DNA of 64,000 bases from Chrysomallon squamiferum (GCA_012295275.1 CM022669.1:1979140-2043139); one strand, 5' to 3'. Positions 26,909 through 41,947 are shown, counted from the first letter of the stretch. Numbers and translations are program-made. The notes: generated by a model from the letters alone, not told the origin.

Positions 26909-28120
26909 TCTAAATTTTAATTTATAAATAAATCTCGAAAATAAAGCCCACTAAAGTGATAGCGTCACAATTTTTTTTCTTTACTTCTGGCTTTGCTACT
27001 AAAAGAAAATTATGTTTGAAAAAAAACATAGTAAAATTTGAAATAAATTTTGACATGATGAATAAAAAAACCCAAAACAGAGAGACGTGGATGAATAAAC
27101 TAAATAAAAACGTAAATCATCTACAAATGTAATTCAAAACAAACACCACTGTTTGCGAATGTCCACTATTAAAAAAAATATTATTCTTTAAGAATCACTT
27201 TATTAAAAAAAAAAAAAAAAAACGAACTGAAGGGCTGGAAAAACCATCTTACAAAATGTTAACAAAAGATAATGTGACCTGACTGCTTTAAGTCATTGTC
27301 ATAAAATCTAATTTCCTGTTCTACATAGAGCTCATTTATCAAAACTGTATAATTTTCGTTGCTTTGGTTAAAGCTGGTATAAACTGATATCGTATCCACG
27401 TATCCACTTGGATCATTTTCATATCAATTTACAAGTAGGGTGGCATACGGTGTTTCCATCGGTTCATTCTCCCATCCATCCATCCATCCATTCATTCAAC
27501 AAGTTACCCATCCAGTCACCCGTACATCTATCTACTCGTCCTTCCATTCATCCATCAATCCATCCATCCACCTATATATCAGATCACGTAACCGTATTCT
27601 ACTTTATAACTGCTTCGATTATCTGTTAATGTGCCAAGAAAACCAAAATAGAACCTGTGCTGGACAATTTTAAAACTATAATGTAAGTTTTAAGGTTTGT
27701 TTTTTTATTTAAATGAATACAACCGTTTTTAAATATAATATTTTTATATTTAATAACACATGGCAGTAGTAGACCAATTTAACGAAGTTCTGTAGTTGAT
27801 TATCCAGTCAATATAAACAGCAGAAAAGACCCAACACTATCATCAACGAAAATAAATAAATAAATAAATAAATGAAGAGTAGTGGAATGAAGGAAGGAAA
27901 AAAAATCCTTATGCAACAAAGCTACACGCGTCTCTTATTATCTTGATATTACAATAAGCATCCACCTTTTCGACAATAAGATAGTTTTGGACTAATTCTT
28001 GGCTGGTCTGAGTTTAATATGCATCCGGATAGTAATGATGTCTTGTAGACAAGTTTAACAATAGCACTCGACATTCTGCTTGTAACATTCCCAGGACACA
28101 TCCTCATTAAAATATTTTAT

Positions 28121-28387
28121 TCATATTGCCATATTCAACGCTGACACGTCTGCCAGCCATCTGACTTGATCCATTCGGTGAAGAAGTTCATAATTGGGGA
28201 TGATTGGAGAAAGACCTCGATAAATTCTCTTTGTTGTCGTAAGTGTCGTATTAACTGAACCACTAGCTCCCGGTGTCTGTTTTGATGCTAACACGATTCT
28301 ACAAAGATAACTCCCAGTTTTTAATAATACCGAAATTAAGGCTAGTTTTTGACAACATGTATGTAATAAAATCACAGATGTACGCAC
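28121..28387 (-). other. Unassigned exon-like segment, possible Ig fragment
   Basis: A minus-strand open frame with ordinary base composition in the midst of repeats. It includes a pattern reminiscent of the E-F strands of an Ig domain (LALISVLLKTGSYLC, i.e. L-x-I-x-x-V ... G-x-Y-x-C) followed by a basic, Thr-rich stretch and LSPIIPNYELLHRMD. No second Ig half, signal peptide or companion exon is visible. It may be an exon of an unseen minus-strand gene, a relic or chance. Confidence 0.15.
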
Positions 28388-28423
28388 GAAAGAAGACCCA
28401 TAATTACACAGACGTATTCGTGC

Positions 28424-28424
<1 letters not shown>

Positions 28425-28515
<91 letters not shown>

Positions 28516-28520
28516 ACACC
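28425..28520. repeat. (CA)n microsatellite
   Basis: About 95 bases of AC repeats, ending in imperfect CACACAC-C units. It makes spurious poly-Thr-His and poly-Val-Cys open frames. Confidence 0.97.
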
Positions 28521-28811
28521 CACACACCCACATACATATATACAATCAGACATACACAATATGTACATGTATTCACACGCATATACAGAAACTTTAAAAG
28601 ATGTCTTTTTGGCCGAGATGTATTGTTGTCCGCCAGTTGAGTGCGTGCGAATGTGTGCCATATGTTCGTGTCTTGCGAGCGGCAACTAACGTTTGTGAGG
28701 TCGTGATTCGACGGTGCGTTCCCGAATATTGTCTATGGACTGAGTCTAATCAGACGTACTTAAGACAACAAAATATTCATTTCTAAATATATGTATGCAT
28801 ACATACTAAAA

Positions 28812-28817
<6 letters not shown>

Positions 28818-28864
<47 letters not shown>
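28818..28864. repeat. (TA)n microsatellite
   Basis: A pure TA run of about 45 bases, self-complementary and able to form cruciform DNA. Confidence 0.95.
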
Positions 28865-28865
<1 letters not shown>

Positions 28866-30167
28866 CTACATACTCATACACACATACTAACAGTGGGAAA
28901 AACACACAGACACGCATACCCTACTGGAATGTACTTTACAACGATTTAAAATGCAAGCCAGAATCGTTCGAACTTAAGATAAGAAAAATAGTAAGGAAAA
29001 ATTAATTACACTGTGTTAGAGGAACTGAATAAGGTTAAAAGAAACACACACATGTATAATGATTGGTTCAGTTTTGAACAAACACGTAACGGTTTGGTGT
29101 TATATAAATGGATTCCTCTGCCAAGTTTAATGGACTACGTTCAGTTAGTGCTAACACCTGTGGCAGTTTAGCATCGTGGAGGCGACATTTCGACACATTT
29201 CTGACAGAGATATAATAGAAGGAATTCTGCTGCTTAAATTACACATATTTTGGGCTTCTTTAAATAGCTGTGATATATTGAAAATAACATTATCACTTTA
29301 CTATACCCCGTCTCACCCACGCACTTATGCCTTAAGATAGATATGCCGCACACATAGATACACACACAAATACACACACACAAATATATATCCATACACC
29401 CTTATACAAAGCTATATTTATTAAAATCTTGCGCAGATCTTCAGACAAAATATTTTTCTTTACTTAATCTTTTAACAGATACTCGAGCAAAAATAAATTG
29501 TATTCAACCAGTAATAATAGTAATAAATAATTAAAAAAAATAGCCCCCGCATAAAACAACAACAATAAATGATAAAGAACCTGATTCAGCTTCTAATTTA
29601 AAAGCCATTATCCCAGACAAGAGTTGCCAATAGCTTTCTTGTTTAAACCTGTTTTACTGAGTTCGTTGTGCAGTACCACAAACATTAATTAGGTTGTAAC
29701 ACGGATGATAAGGTTTTATTTTTAAAACAACATGAAATAATCCAATAATACATATAAATAGTATAATAATAATAATAATAATAATAATATATAAAAAAAA
29801 ATTTGCTAATGCTTACGACTTACTAGAAAGAGAAAACTAAATTAAAAATATACATAACAAAATAAAGTATAGAATTCATCGAATTCCTATAGAGTTGTGC
29901 ACTGTTGTTGAGATCTCGTTTTGACTCAACCACTGCGGTAGCAGTAGGAGCGAGCGCTTGTACGCGTCACTGACTGAGATCTTTCACACTGATGGAGATG
30001 GCAAGAGACAAAGTGACCCAACTCACATGTCGTGTGTGAAACAAACACAACCACTTCATGAATATGTCCAATACATTTCACTTTGACTTGTCAGTTTTAT
30101 TTTGTCGAAGTTCGATCAATCTGACTGCTGAAAATAAATCATCAAGACCAACAGTGTCCACAACAGA

Positions 30168-30335
30168 ATTATTTTATTTTATTTTATTTTATTTTATTTT
30201 ATTTTATTTTATTTTATTTTATTTTATTTTTTTATTTTATTTTATTTCATTTCATTTTATTTCATTTTATTTCATTTTTTATATTTTGTTTTATTTTATT
30301 TTTATTTTTGTTTTTATTTATTTATTTATTTATTA
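30168..30335. repeat. (TTTTA)n pentanucleotide array
   Basis: TTTTA units, decaying to TTTCA and TTTA units at the right. It makes a spurious Phe/Tyr/Leu-rich frame (YFILFYFI). Confidence 0.95.
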
Positions 30336-30379
30336 TTCTTTTTGGAATTATGATTAAAAAGTTTACATGCATTATTTAG

Positions 30380-30431
30380 GGTCAGTTCTCCTTGGAAGAT
30401 GATCGGCTCATTTCCCGTTCCAGATCTTACC
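30380..30431 (+). mobile_element. SINE-like core fragment 2
   Basis: Reads GGTCAGTTCTCCTTGG, then GATCGGCTCATTTCCCGTTC followed by CAG. The words and spacing match the same core as fragments at 22011 and 34447, with the CCCGTTCCAG block best preserved here. Confidence 0.4.
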
Positions 30432-33400
30432 TCATTTTATTATTGAAGTCTTAAGACATCTTTGATACAAGGTAAAATAAAATACGTTTCTGTATGTGCG
30501 GTTGTGTGTGCTTGTGCGTATTTCTGCATCTTGTTTTTCAGGTTTTTATGTCAGTTGGAAATATCATTTTTGTTTTGTATGTGTAGGTTTCTATGTAGAA
30601 ATGCACAGCTGAACAAAAAGGGAACATAGTCGCCTAACTAGACCTGCGCCTCAGTCGATGCTGTATCAGCAGACTTTCTCTTTCTAACAACTAATCTCGT
30701 GTTACATCATCGCATATCTATGTCAGTGTGATTTGTTCCTAATTTGTGTCGGTCACTGACTTACGTAGTTTTGGGTTACAAAACCAGACGTTGTAAACCG
30801 AAACTCTCTACATGCATTAAACAAATAAGAAACAAATGAAAAAAAAACCCCAACAACAACCAAAAAAAGAAAGAAAGAAATGTTACGAGAAATTTAAGGA
30901 ATTTGAAATTTAAATATAAAGTCTAAAAAAAATGTTTTATAAATGATAAAATAAATACTAAAATGTAAAGTGATGGTGATTTTTTTATTTCCATATTTGT
31001 TAATTATTGCATCAATTTACTACATTCCGTGAGAATACTGTCAGTGTACTCTGACGCTACGTCGCTTGTTTGTGTAGTGGCCTTAAAAATGAAAAGATTA
31101 GGAAAGATACATTTGGTCAAATAAACATGATATAATCATTCGATTCCATCCTGAACTTTTGAGTTACCGAATTTTACTAAAAATTATAATTTCATTAAAC
31201 TGCGATACCTTATTCTTGTACAGCTGTTTACATTCATTATGTTTCAATAACTTTAGAATTTTTATGTATAATGTAATCATCTTTTTGTTGTATTTACCTT
31301 TGGTTTGACTTCCAACAGCCGTCATGTTTTTCTTGCTAGGGTGTCATAAACCATTCATTCATTCTTTAGCCGAAAAAAGAAAAAAAAAATTCTCCCAAAG
31401 TAACAAAACAACAAACCAAATAAATAAAACATTATTTCTCTATTTTAATGTCCGAGTTTTGAAATGTAATTTTCCAGATAAATAAATTCCAAATGCATCC
31501 AAATAACATTTGTTTTATTTGTTTTGACCTTTAAAGAAATCTCCATAATTACGTCATTGGCTCCTTTAAAACAACAATCGTCCACAGCAGGCACCATTAT
31601 TCTAAATTCTATCAAGTAATAATCTGATGTTTTATAAACCATGACAATGCGAGTCGCTAATATACGACTGTAATTCTTTTCCAGTAATCAAATTTCATGC
31701 AGTTTGATTTCCAGCAATGCTTTGCAGTGGGACTGGCGGTTGATCGAAAGTAGAATTTTCTGGGAAATACTCTTTCTTCTCAAGCTGAGTAAGTTTGGAC
31801 AGTTTTTGTTTCATAATTATTGTAATCAAAGATAACTGCTGTTTGTGTTTCGTGATATTAAAATTTTGTGCTACTGTTAGAATTGTTATATACAAAATAA
31901 TGTAACCTTTTTGTACTGACCAAAGTATTAAATCCATATATACATAAATACTGTAATCTTCATTTCGTATATTTTCATTTACTAAGCTATCTATCCATCT
32001 ATCTATCTGTCTATCTATCTTTCTATATATCTATCTATATATCTATCTATATCTCTTTATTTTACTGTCTTTGTAAGTATGATATATATATATATATATA
32101 TATACATGTGTAAACTTATGTACGCTGGTTTTTAATGTATGTATATGTTTGTGTCTGTATGTATGTATTATGTCCGTGCGTTTGTGTGTATCATGTATGC
32201 ATGTATGTGCACGTATTTTTGTGTATATAAGTATGTGTATAGGTAATGTGTGTGAATGTGAAATTATATATAAAATTATAATTTACCTTACAGTAAATCA
32301 ACATGCAATACTTAGATCACCTTTTAACCTCGCCAGCAGACGTTTCTTAGGTCACCGTCACAACATTAAATATAAGAAAATTCAAGTAGCTCTATATTTC
32401 AGTCTGTTATCTTTATTGCTTAGTTTTTATTTAAAGATATACTCAGCTTATTATGAAACTTGAGTTATCACATTATAGAAACAGGCTGAAAATGGGTGTA
32501 ATGATTTGCAAGGATATATATACACTTTTTAATTAATCGTTTAACTGATCAAATATATATATAAAAAAATCTGTAAGAGATTAAAAATAATAATAATAAT
32601 ATAATTATTAACAACAAATTAAAAAAATAAATAAAATAAAAACCCTACAATTACAACAACAGAAACAAAACAAACAAGCAGCAACAAAAAATACAATTGG
32701 AAAAGCAATATATAGCTTTTTGATAAATGAATTTTTATGGTATCATAATAACGAAAAACCAAAAGTGACTCGACAAATGTTCAACTTTTCGTCTCACATT
32801 TCTTGTGTCGCTTTCAAGAATGAAATCAGAATGAGTAAATGGTGTATTTAACAGTTATTAGACATGTTTGGTTTTTGGGTTTTTTTTTAAATTTTTCTTA
32901 TTTCTTTGATGATATTAGAGAGGAAACACGCTGTTACACTGTGAGTTTCTCTTATCGATTAAAAGACAGGGATTTAAAAAAAAGTATATATGTAGATGGT
33001 AAAGCTATACCGTGGCTTTGAAAAACCAGTCGCAACGATTAGACTGAACAAGGAAATAGTTCGAAATTGGATTCATGACTTTGAGAATTACAGAAACAGC
33101 CCACTAAATTTTCAGAAAACAGGCTAATATCGAAGATACTGAAAAGTTTTATTTGTAATGATGTTGAAAGGAGGCGGCTTCCATCGTATACGATTTTATC
33201 CAGTGCCAATCAAAGAGACATTGACGGCAGCGGAAATTTGCCAATGCTACATTCACTTTGTAACTTCCACTGGCCAACCACATGATTTTTCATAACATTA
33301 AGATAGCGAGAGTCGCGGTCATTAACATTTAGACACATTGCATTTCATTATCGTGAATTAACCATTACACCAAGATGGAAACAGGAGCACGAATGAGAAT

Positions 33401-34446
33401 TTTATTTTCATTTTAATGACTGTCATAGCGAAAGAGTAGGAAAGACATAACAAAAACCTAAACTGCTGAAAGAAACGCAGAAGCCATGCACAACATTCTA
33501 CAGACGTTTTCGTTTTCTTTTGTTTAAGGTAAGATATTATTATTATTATTATTATTATATTTTTATTTATATTAGTTACGCGTACTAGTATACACCCATG
33601 TATAATAAAACAACAGAAGCAACAACAATAATAATAATAAATAGCAATAAATCAGTATATATATATATATATATATATACAAAACCTACGCATCAGAGGA
33701 AACAACACATATATTAACATGAAAATTATAATTCAATATGTATTATAAATGTACGTAATATTATTATCGTCATAAAAATTACTGTTAGGAAATTCTACAC
33801 AATTCCATAACAATTTTAATTATCATGGAAAAGATAGCTTGTTCAGTTTTGCACATCCATTTTGTTGTCTAAATATTCAGAGATATTTCGATGTTTTAGA
33901 CAAGTATCTATGCTGGCTTCTGTACATTTCGTGGCTTAAACTATAGAAAGAAAAACTATTTTGAATAGTTTAATTGTGTGTCAGTTATGAATATATGTAC
34001 AAAATTGTCATAAATCATATAATACTTATGAATAATCACATTATAATATGTGTATACAAACTATTTTTAGATACGACATATTTGTAGCGAAATTAAAGTT
34101 AATATAAAATACATAATAATACTAATACGGATAATATTGCCGCCAAAGAACGTGAGTATTTAGTGGCGACTAGCTATCAAACATACATTTATTATTTTTG
34201 TTAAACATTAATAATAACTGCAACAGCAGAAACAAAAATAGCAGCAGCAGCAGCAACAACAACAATAACAATGACAATAACAATAAGAAATGGCAATAAA
34301 TCAATATAAAACAAAAAAATAAAAAATAAAATAACAAGTACAAAAACTTATGCATGAAGAAAAACAACATATATATTAGCATGGAAATTATAATTCAAAA
34401 TGTTGCAGACAGTAAAGGTTTTTAATATTACTTTATTAACACAAGA

Positions 34447-34545
34447 GCGGTGGGCTGAGGGATCGATCTTGTTGGACGGACCCCCGGGTTATTTCTAATT
34501 TCAATAAGTGCTGTACACTGCTTTCTAAAGATCGTCAGTCCTTTC
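34447..34545 (+). mobile_element. SINE-like core fragment 3
   Basis: Reads GCGGTGGGCTGAGGGATCGA, then GGACGGACCCCCGGG, TTATTTCTAATTTCAAT and AAGTGCTGTACACTG. The ordered words GGGATCGAT, GGACCC, GGG-TATTTC and AGTGCT match the same repeat core. It is followed by a poly-A run at 34557-34570 that could be the old tail. Confidence 0.45.
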
Positions 34546-34966
34546 TCTGGGGTAATGAAAAAAAAAAAAATGTCCAGCTATTCTCGTTAGCAATAAGCCA
34601 GCGGGGATCCTTTCTAAAGTTATGAATTAACACTGTTAACTAAATGACATGAGCCCAGACGTTAAGTCAGTGAAATATAGACTGCCAGGCACGTGGGTCG
34701 CTTCCCAGACCTCTCAGTCACATAATTAAGTGGAAAAGAGTAAGTCCGCACACCTGCTCGTTTCACTAACATTGATATATTAATGTCACACACAGACCAG
34801 ACTGCAGGTAATGAATGTAATCATTAGTGAATGGTTGACAGATTAGAGCATAACACTTTTTGAAATGTCTATGTATATTGTTTAGCTCTTCTATAAACTA
34901 TTTAAAATATAATTTTAATTTAATTATATTCAGAGTAATCGAAATGGGACGATAATTATGTCTATA

Positions 34967-34993
34967 ATAATAATAATAATAATAATAATAATC

Positions 34994-35034
<41 letters not shown>

Positions 35035-35044
35035 CATAATAATC

Positions 35045-35089
<45 letters not shown>

Positions 35090-35090
35090 T
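34967..35090. repeat. (TAA)n microsatellite with CAT interruptions
   Basis: About 120 bases of AAT units with scattered CAT triplets. It makes spurious poly-Tyr and poly-Ile open frames. Confidence 0.97.
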
Positions 35091-36166
35091 CTACAATTAT
35101 CCACACCTGAATAAAACAGAAAAGAAAGAACAAAGAAGTGTCAGAGAATTTCCACACTTGAATATTAATTAATGTTTATAAAATTTCAATCGATTAACTG
35201 ACCTTTCTCTTATCAAATCATGTTTTCCTTTAACTCTTTTTATAACATTAAATGGATATTAGAACAAATTTTTAAAAAGTTTAGGAAAGCATAGAGATAA
35301 ATGAATTGTTAATTTCGAACTCTCTCTCGTCATTTTGCTGTTATATTCGGTGTATATTTTTACAAAAGGAAACCTTATCCCGCTTTTTCTTAGACTTTTT
35401 AAATGAAGTGTCAAAATGTCAAAATTTGATTGCAATATAAATCAACAACAACGACAGTAATAACAAAACAAACAAATAAAAACACAGCACCCTGCCCAAA
35501 AACCAACCAACCAACAACAACAAAGTAAAAAGCAAAACAAAACAGTAACAATAGAAAAATTATCCGATAATAGATGTAGCTATATAACAAGTATTTATAT
35601 CAGTATTTCAGCGTGTATCTTTTTCTTTTGTATTCAGTAAATACGTAGTAATACACACTCATACATGCATATATTTGTAATATTACGTGTACATTAACAA
35701 AATACTGTTTGAAAATGGTTTATTCTCTGCTCGGACTGTATGTAAGGGATTTCACAATTAACACAAAAACAAAGAAAACATTTTCAAAATATTTCCGGTT
35801 GATAGATTTCTGTTATTAAAATGAAATGTTTATACAACTGTTTTACTGTAATGGTTTACTTTAAACATCGGTTTTCAAAATTTTATTGCTGAAAAATCTT
35901 TTGGATGTAAGTTTTACATGTTATATTAGTCTGATCACACGAGTTATGGCAGTAGTATTTGTAGTAGAGAGATATCAGATATAGGAGGAAACATACTATG
36001 TTTCTTTATTAAGGAAAGCTGAAAAATAAAAGAAAGTTTACATGAAAGTTTATATATCAGAAATATATAGTTTATTGGAAGAATCTTTTTCACGATGTAG
36101 TGTTTTTGTATTTTATCAAAGTTAAATGAATTAAACTAACATTTTCTCTCGTTCACAGACTGAATC

Positions 36167-39100
36167 ATGAGCTCTACGACTAATCCCACTTCAACTGACG
36201 GCGTCAGCAATCAGCTGTATCATCATTCCTCCATTATGTCGTCCATACTGTATAGTACGGCAAGCGTCCTCAACTCCACGACAACGCCAGATGATAATTC
36301 TCTAAACATGAGCACGACTAAGTTTGAGGATACAGTGCACGACATAAAATACAACTTCGTCATCAGAAGAGTGGTTTTGTTTGTCCAGATAATACTGGGT
36401 ATTGTCGGCGCGGTGCTTGTTTTTATATGGGTGGTCTACAACCGACATTTGAGATCACGAGTAAATGCCCTCATCTTGAATCTGTGCATTGCCGATCTTT
36501 TTGTCATCCTACTGGCCATCCTGCCCCAGCTCATCTGGGAATATGCCGAGAGGGAATGGCTAGCCGGTGACGTTATGTGCAGGGTAATCAAGTTTCTGCA
36601 AGGTTTCTCACTGGTGTCGTCAGGAAACATGTTGGTGGTGATTGCTCTGGATCGACATCAAGCAATTCGAGCACCTCTCAGAGAACCTGTAGCGGTAAGA
36701 CACAGAGTTCAGTAGTAGTGCACAGCTAGGTGAACAAGTCCTGCGGTAGAACGGACTAATTATCAAGAGATATAACAGACCACATTAATTATCAAAGTCA
36801 GTGGTACAGTCTCCCATTTCTGCATGGTGATAAATATAATCGAAAACGACTAAATCTTAACAGTCCGGAGCTTTTTCAATAAATATATGATTAATATCCC
36901 AACGAATAACGTTACCTAACAGAATATTGATCAATAAAAATATTTCATTACAGAATGAAGATAATCCAGCATTTTAAATAAACATTATTAATTATTTGTG
37001 TTAATCACATTTTAATTTCAGTGATTATTAGATATATATAAAAAGATTTATTTACCGTTATGTAAGGGCCTCGCTTGTTAATAAGCCGTAATAATATTTT
37101 GAAAAAGAATTATGAAAAAAATATTCTCTAAGTCCAGTGATCTCAACCTGGTTGGTAAATACTATCTATATTCATAACGTATAAATGCTTACAAAATCAA
37201 TAAATAATTCATTATAGTTCGTTGACCAGTATAAATGTGACACAAGGGGCTGCCAATCTTCAACGTTATTTTAAAAAGATTTTCAGCAACTACTGACAGA
37301 CAAAAGAAAGAAGAAAAAAAAGAAGAAAAAAGAAAGAAACTAGAAAGAAACAAGCTGGTCTTTCATAAATAAGATGTGGTGATCTATGTATTATTCAGTT
37401 GTATCCATCATGTATATGGAAGATAAATAATGTTTACTGTTTGATTTGCTTGAAAACATAGTAAGAGGTTATAGATTAATTTTTTTCTTTTCATCGGCTA
37501 CAAGGCGTCAGATATTGGACTTTCTGACACACAGAAAACTTAATACACTTTTCCATTAAGAGCAAGTGGTGTTTTTTAAAGACTGACATTCTCTGAGAAC
37601 AAACATAACTTTTGGTAACTGTTGAAACAAACAGGAGAGAACGTGAAACAGTTGAAAGGGCACTCCGAGGAATTTTCATACTACGACCCCTCACGTTTCA
37701 GACTTGATCTTTAACAAATGAGATAGAACCAACTCATGTAAAAGTAATAGCAACTGAAAAACCGAAGTTAAATAATTTCATAAAGACTTAGTATAGATCG
37801 TTTTAAAATAACACTTTAAACAAATAATATTTTGCCAATAAATATGCACATATCTGATGAAGAATCGTCATTTAGACAGACATTTTGTTGACATATTTGG
37901 ATTATGGATTATCATTATGCTTTCTTTTTACACTGTAATCTGTTACTTTTCACAGATGAATTATACAGCTTTTTAGCTGTGAGCATTGCATTAAGACGTC
38001 TGGCTCTATAGCTTAACCTTGGCTAAAATTCTGGAATAAATGCTAAAACGAAATGCATATTGATAAGGATAAATAGTTCCAGTATTTAATAAATAGGGTA
38101 CTGAATAAAAAGTAACAAGTTCTTATGTCACAGATAAATGACTATTCATGAACATTTTTAACATGTTTGCTATATTAAGGAATAGTTAATGAATTCAAAC
38201 ATAATTTTAATGTGTGTATGTGTGAAAGACTTTATAAACTAACGTTACAAATAAACATGACAGTTAGAATTCCGTATCTCTCCTTAATAAACATCATTCA
38301 TTTGGCTATATGTCTCTATCAGGCAATTTGTACTCCTGACTGTCTTTCTGTTAGTATATCATGGAATATCACAAATTAATCAAACTTAGTTATCTTTATT
38401 TATAAATTAATCATATAAACTTGTCTCATTTATATATTTATTTACTTATTTATTTTTGTCTCTGCAGGTTTGGATCATGACGGGGATTGGTTGGGGTGTG
38501 TCTGTGCTCACGGCTTTACCCATGTTTTTCGTGTTCCACACACGATACGACCCGAACGCCAAGTTTGTCAAGTGTGAGAACACGTTCCGTGACAAACCGT
38601 ACTCACATCGCCAGGCCTTTCTCACGTACGCCGGAATCATAAACTTTCTAATACCACTCATCATTCTCGTCGTCTGCTACATTCGAATATTTATGAAGAT
38701 TGCTCAAAAGGCTTCCGAGAACCGTCTGTCGAAACGTCAGAATTTCAAACCTGGTAAAATCCATCTCACTAGCACTGGCAACTCTTCACTTCAGAAAGCG
38801 AAGATAAAAACTCTCAAGATGACGGTAATCATTGTGGCAGCGTTTATTCTCTGTGGTCTACCCTATTTCGTGGCGGAAATGATCTTGTCATACGGGGACT
38901 ACAAAACTCTGTCTTCCGATGTCTACGGAATTCTGGGAGGGATTGCTGTGGCAAACTCCGCTGTCAATCCTTTCGTATTTCTTCTTTTTAACACGAACTG
39001 GCCGTGTCTCCGCGGTCTGTCCATTTGTTCCACTCATACGGATTCATCTAAACGATCTTTCATGTATTCGACGGCCAGCACGCGGTCAGAGTTCTCGGTG

Positions 39101-39187
39101 GGTTATTCGAGGGCTCATCCCGTAGTTGCTACAGTAACGTACGAAATGTCGAATGTTCGGCCAAACTCTATTGTGAAAATGCAATAG
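36167..39187 (+). CDS. Class A GPCR, vasopressin/GnRH-like superfamily, 415 aa
   Basis: A predicted seven-helix neuropeptide receptor at the plasma membrane. Coding exons: 36167-36694 and 38468-39187, joined in phase 0 (GCG|gtaaga ... ctgcag|GTT). The ATG lies 8 bases after an acceptor (exon starts 36159), so a 5' non-coding exon exists. The extracellular N-terminus (~1-66) has N-glycosylation sequons at N36 and N47. TM1 ~68-90; TM2 with NLCIADL (~105-111); Cys138 and Cys212 should form the TM3-ECL2 disulphide; TM3 ends in DRH (162-164); TM4 ~180-198; TM5 ~228-250; TM6 with KTLKMTVIIVAAFILCGLPYF; TM7 with NPFVF (343-347). The basic AKIKTLKMT entry to TM6 and the IKFLQGFSLV...MLVVIALDR TM3 are what I associate with vasopressin/oxytocin, GnRH, corazonin and AKH receptors. 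The exact ligand cannot be told from sequence alone. Confidence 0.85.
36695..38467 (+). other. GPCR intron
   Basis: A 1.77-kb phase-0 intron between TM3 and TM4. No open frame inside it resembles a GPCR segment. It is AT-rich with no long microsatellite. Confidence 0.8.
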
Positions 39188-40357
39188 TGTGAACAAGAAA
39201 CACTGACAGTAGCAGATGAGTCACCTTGCAGACTTGAATGGAATCAGCAAGGACAGATAATGATGTTTACATTTTTTTTTCTATATCCAGTCAAAGTTTG
39301 TTATTGTTTACAAGGGCGCAGGTAGAATTGCAAAAATAAATAAATAAATAAATAAATAAATACTGAGAAAGGAAGGAGAGGATTCCTTTTTAATAATTAT
39401 TTCAAAATGGTCATGTCAACTGAAAATTTGTTTTAGGTCATTTTAGACCTCCCTTTTTGTTTATTTAATTCTCTTGAAATATATCTCTACAAACTAGAAT
39501 TCATCTTTTATTTTGTTTCTTGGAATATTTAAACAAACAAAGAATGTATTTAGTATTAGTGATAAACACTTTGTATCAGGTTTTACAGTGACTCGCGCGA
39601 TCTATGATGAAAACATATTATCATATGCAAAAAACTAAAAAAAAAACCCAAAACAAAAACAACAACATCTGGACGAAAACTTCAGACCGTGCTTTTTTGT
39701 TTGTTTACAAGCTTTAGTTTCCTTTTTTCCCCCTTTTTTTTTTTTTTAAATATTTGTACATTTGAATGAATTTTGAACCACCCAATGTTAACCATTCTAT
39801 TTTTAGACCTTCCCTTTAACGACGAATTTATCACAATTATAAGTATGTTAGGCACTGAAAGTATAGATTATCACGAAAATAGGTCTTAGAGGTGAATAGG
39901 AATTTGTTTATTTCAAATGTGTATACAAAGAAATATTATCTTTGTAGTCACCAATACTACTACTAATAATATCAATACATTACACTAAACCTAGAAGTAT
40001 CACGGTAATGATAGCATTTCTGGCGGACTTTCAGTAAATAACTAAACAAATATATCTGATAAATTACGAAAAAACTTCGGCATGCCATATACAAGTGCAG
40101 AATATGATACAGCAGAATGAATAAGAACAAAAGAAAGACTGAATAAAATTTTAAGTAAAATATTGTTTTCAAAAAATTATTTCCAATACTAAAAACAGTA
40201 TTACTATTTCAGTTAAAGATAGTGTTGTTATGTTTTCCTAATGTATACAAATGTAAAGTATTAGGCAGAACTTCGATATAGAACTGTTCATGTTTTAAAT
40301 GACAAATACTAGGCTGTTATAGAAATAGGACATTGGCCTATGTTTTATATCTGTGTG

Positions 40358-40487
<130 letters not shown>

Positions 40488-41001
40488 TAATTTTTGTTTC
40501 ACTTATTGTTTGTTAAAAATAAATTTAATGATAAAATCGAGACACAGTGATACTCTTTAATTGCATTATTTGACATTATTATGGCTTGTTAGAATAGCAT
40601 GTTTCCTGTTGTTAGGTTGTGATAGTGATGTTATTTACAGTTGTAGAAAATAAAATACTTTTTGCCGTTGAATAATCATTATTCTTTTTATATTAAATTA
40701 AAACATACAAAGAAATATTAATGAAAAAACGTAAAAAGATATTCATAAAGTGCTGAGATAAAACGAAAAGAAAAAGTAAACGTTACAGCTCGAAAATCAC
40801 ACGTTATTTTGGATCTGTAGACAGATCCTTACTAAATATTAAGATTATCATAAAGAAATAACAATATATAATCTCTAAAATATTAACAACTAGGTTCAAA
40901 ATCCTAGTTGAATGTTAAACCAAATGATGTATCATTATGTATGATTGCAAAAAAATGAAAGATAAAAAATAAATAAATAAAAAACAAATGAAAAACAACG
41001 A

Positions 41002-41032
<31 letters not shown>

Positions 41033-41093
41033 TAATTGTTTATTACATGTAGTGTTTACAAGAAATATCTATAAATCAACACAAGCAAGTTGA

Positions 41094-41229
<136 letters not shown>

Positions 41230-41581
41230 CATAAATAATGCATTTCAAATCGTATAAACTATGTAGTTATAAAGATATAAAATAAGCTAAACACCTTTAT
41301 TAAAGTATAAAGGGAAACAATTCTAAATTAAAGTGCCAGTAAAATGGAAGTAATTTCTCTTCCTATATATACTACTACTACTAACACTACTATTACTACT
41401 ACTTCGACTACTACATATATTACTACTACTGCTGTCGTTGCTACGACAACAATAACATTAATAATAATAATGATGACAGTAAAAGTCTGGAAAAAGTTCA
41501 TAAAGAAAATCAAAGGAAAACTGCAAAATATTTATAATAATTAAAATAATAAAAATAAAAGATGTATGCATTATAAATACA

Positions 41582-41947
<366 letters not shown>

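Noticed and set aside
28273-28689. 138-codon ORF with poly-Thr-His
   Set aside because: Its core is the (CA)n repeat and there is no domain outside it. The opposite-strand Val-Cys frame is the same artefact.
34898-35157. Poly-Tyr and poly-Ile ORFs
   Set aside because: They come from (TAA)n microsatellites, as do those at 19682-19983, 25990-26211, 49475-49663 and 62646-62846.
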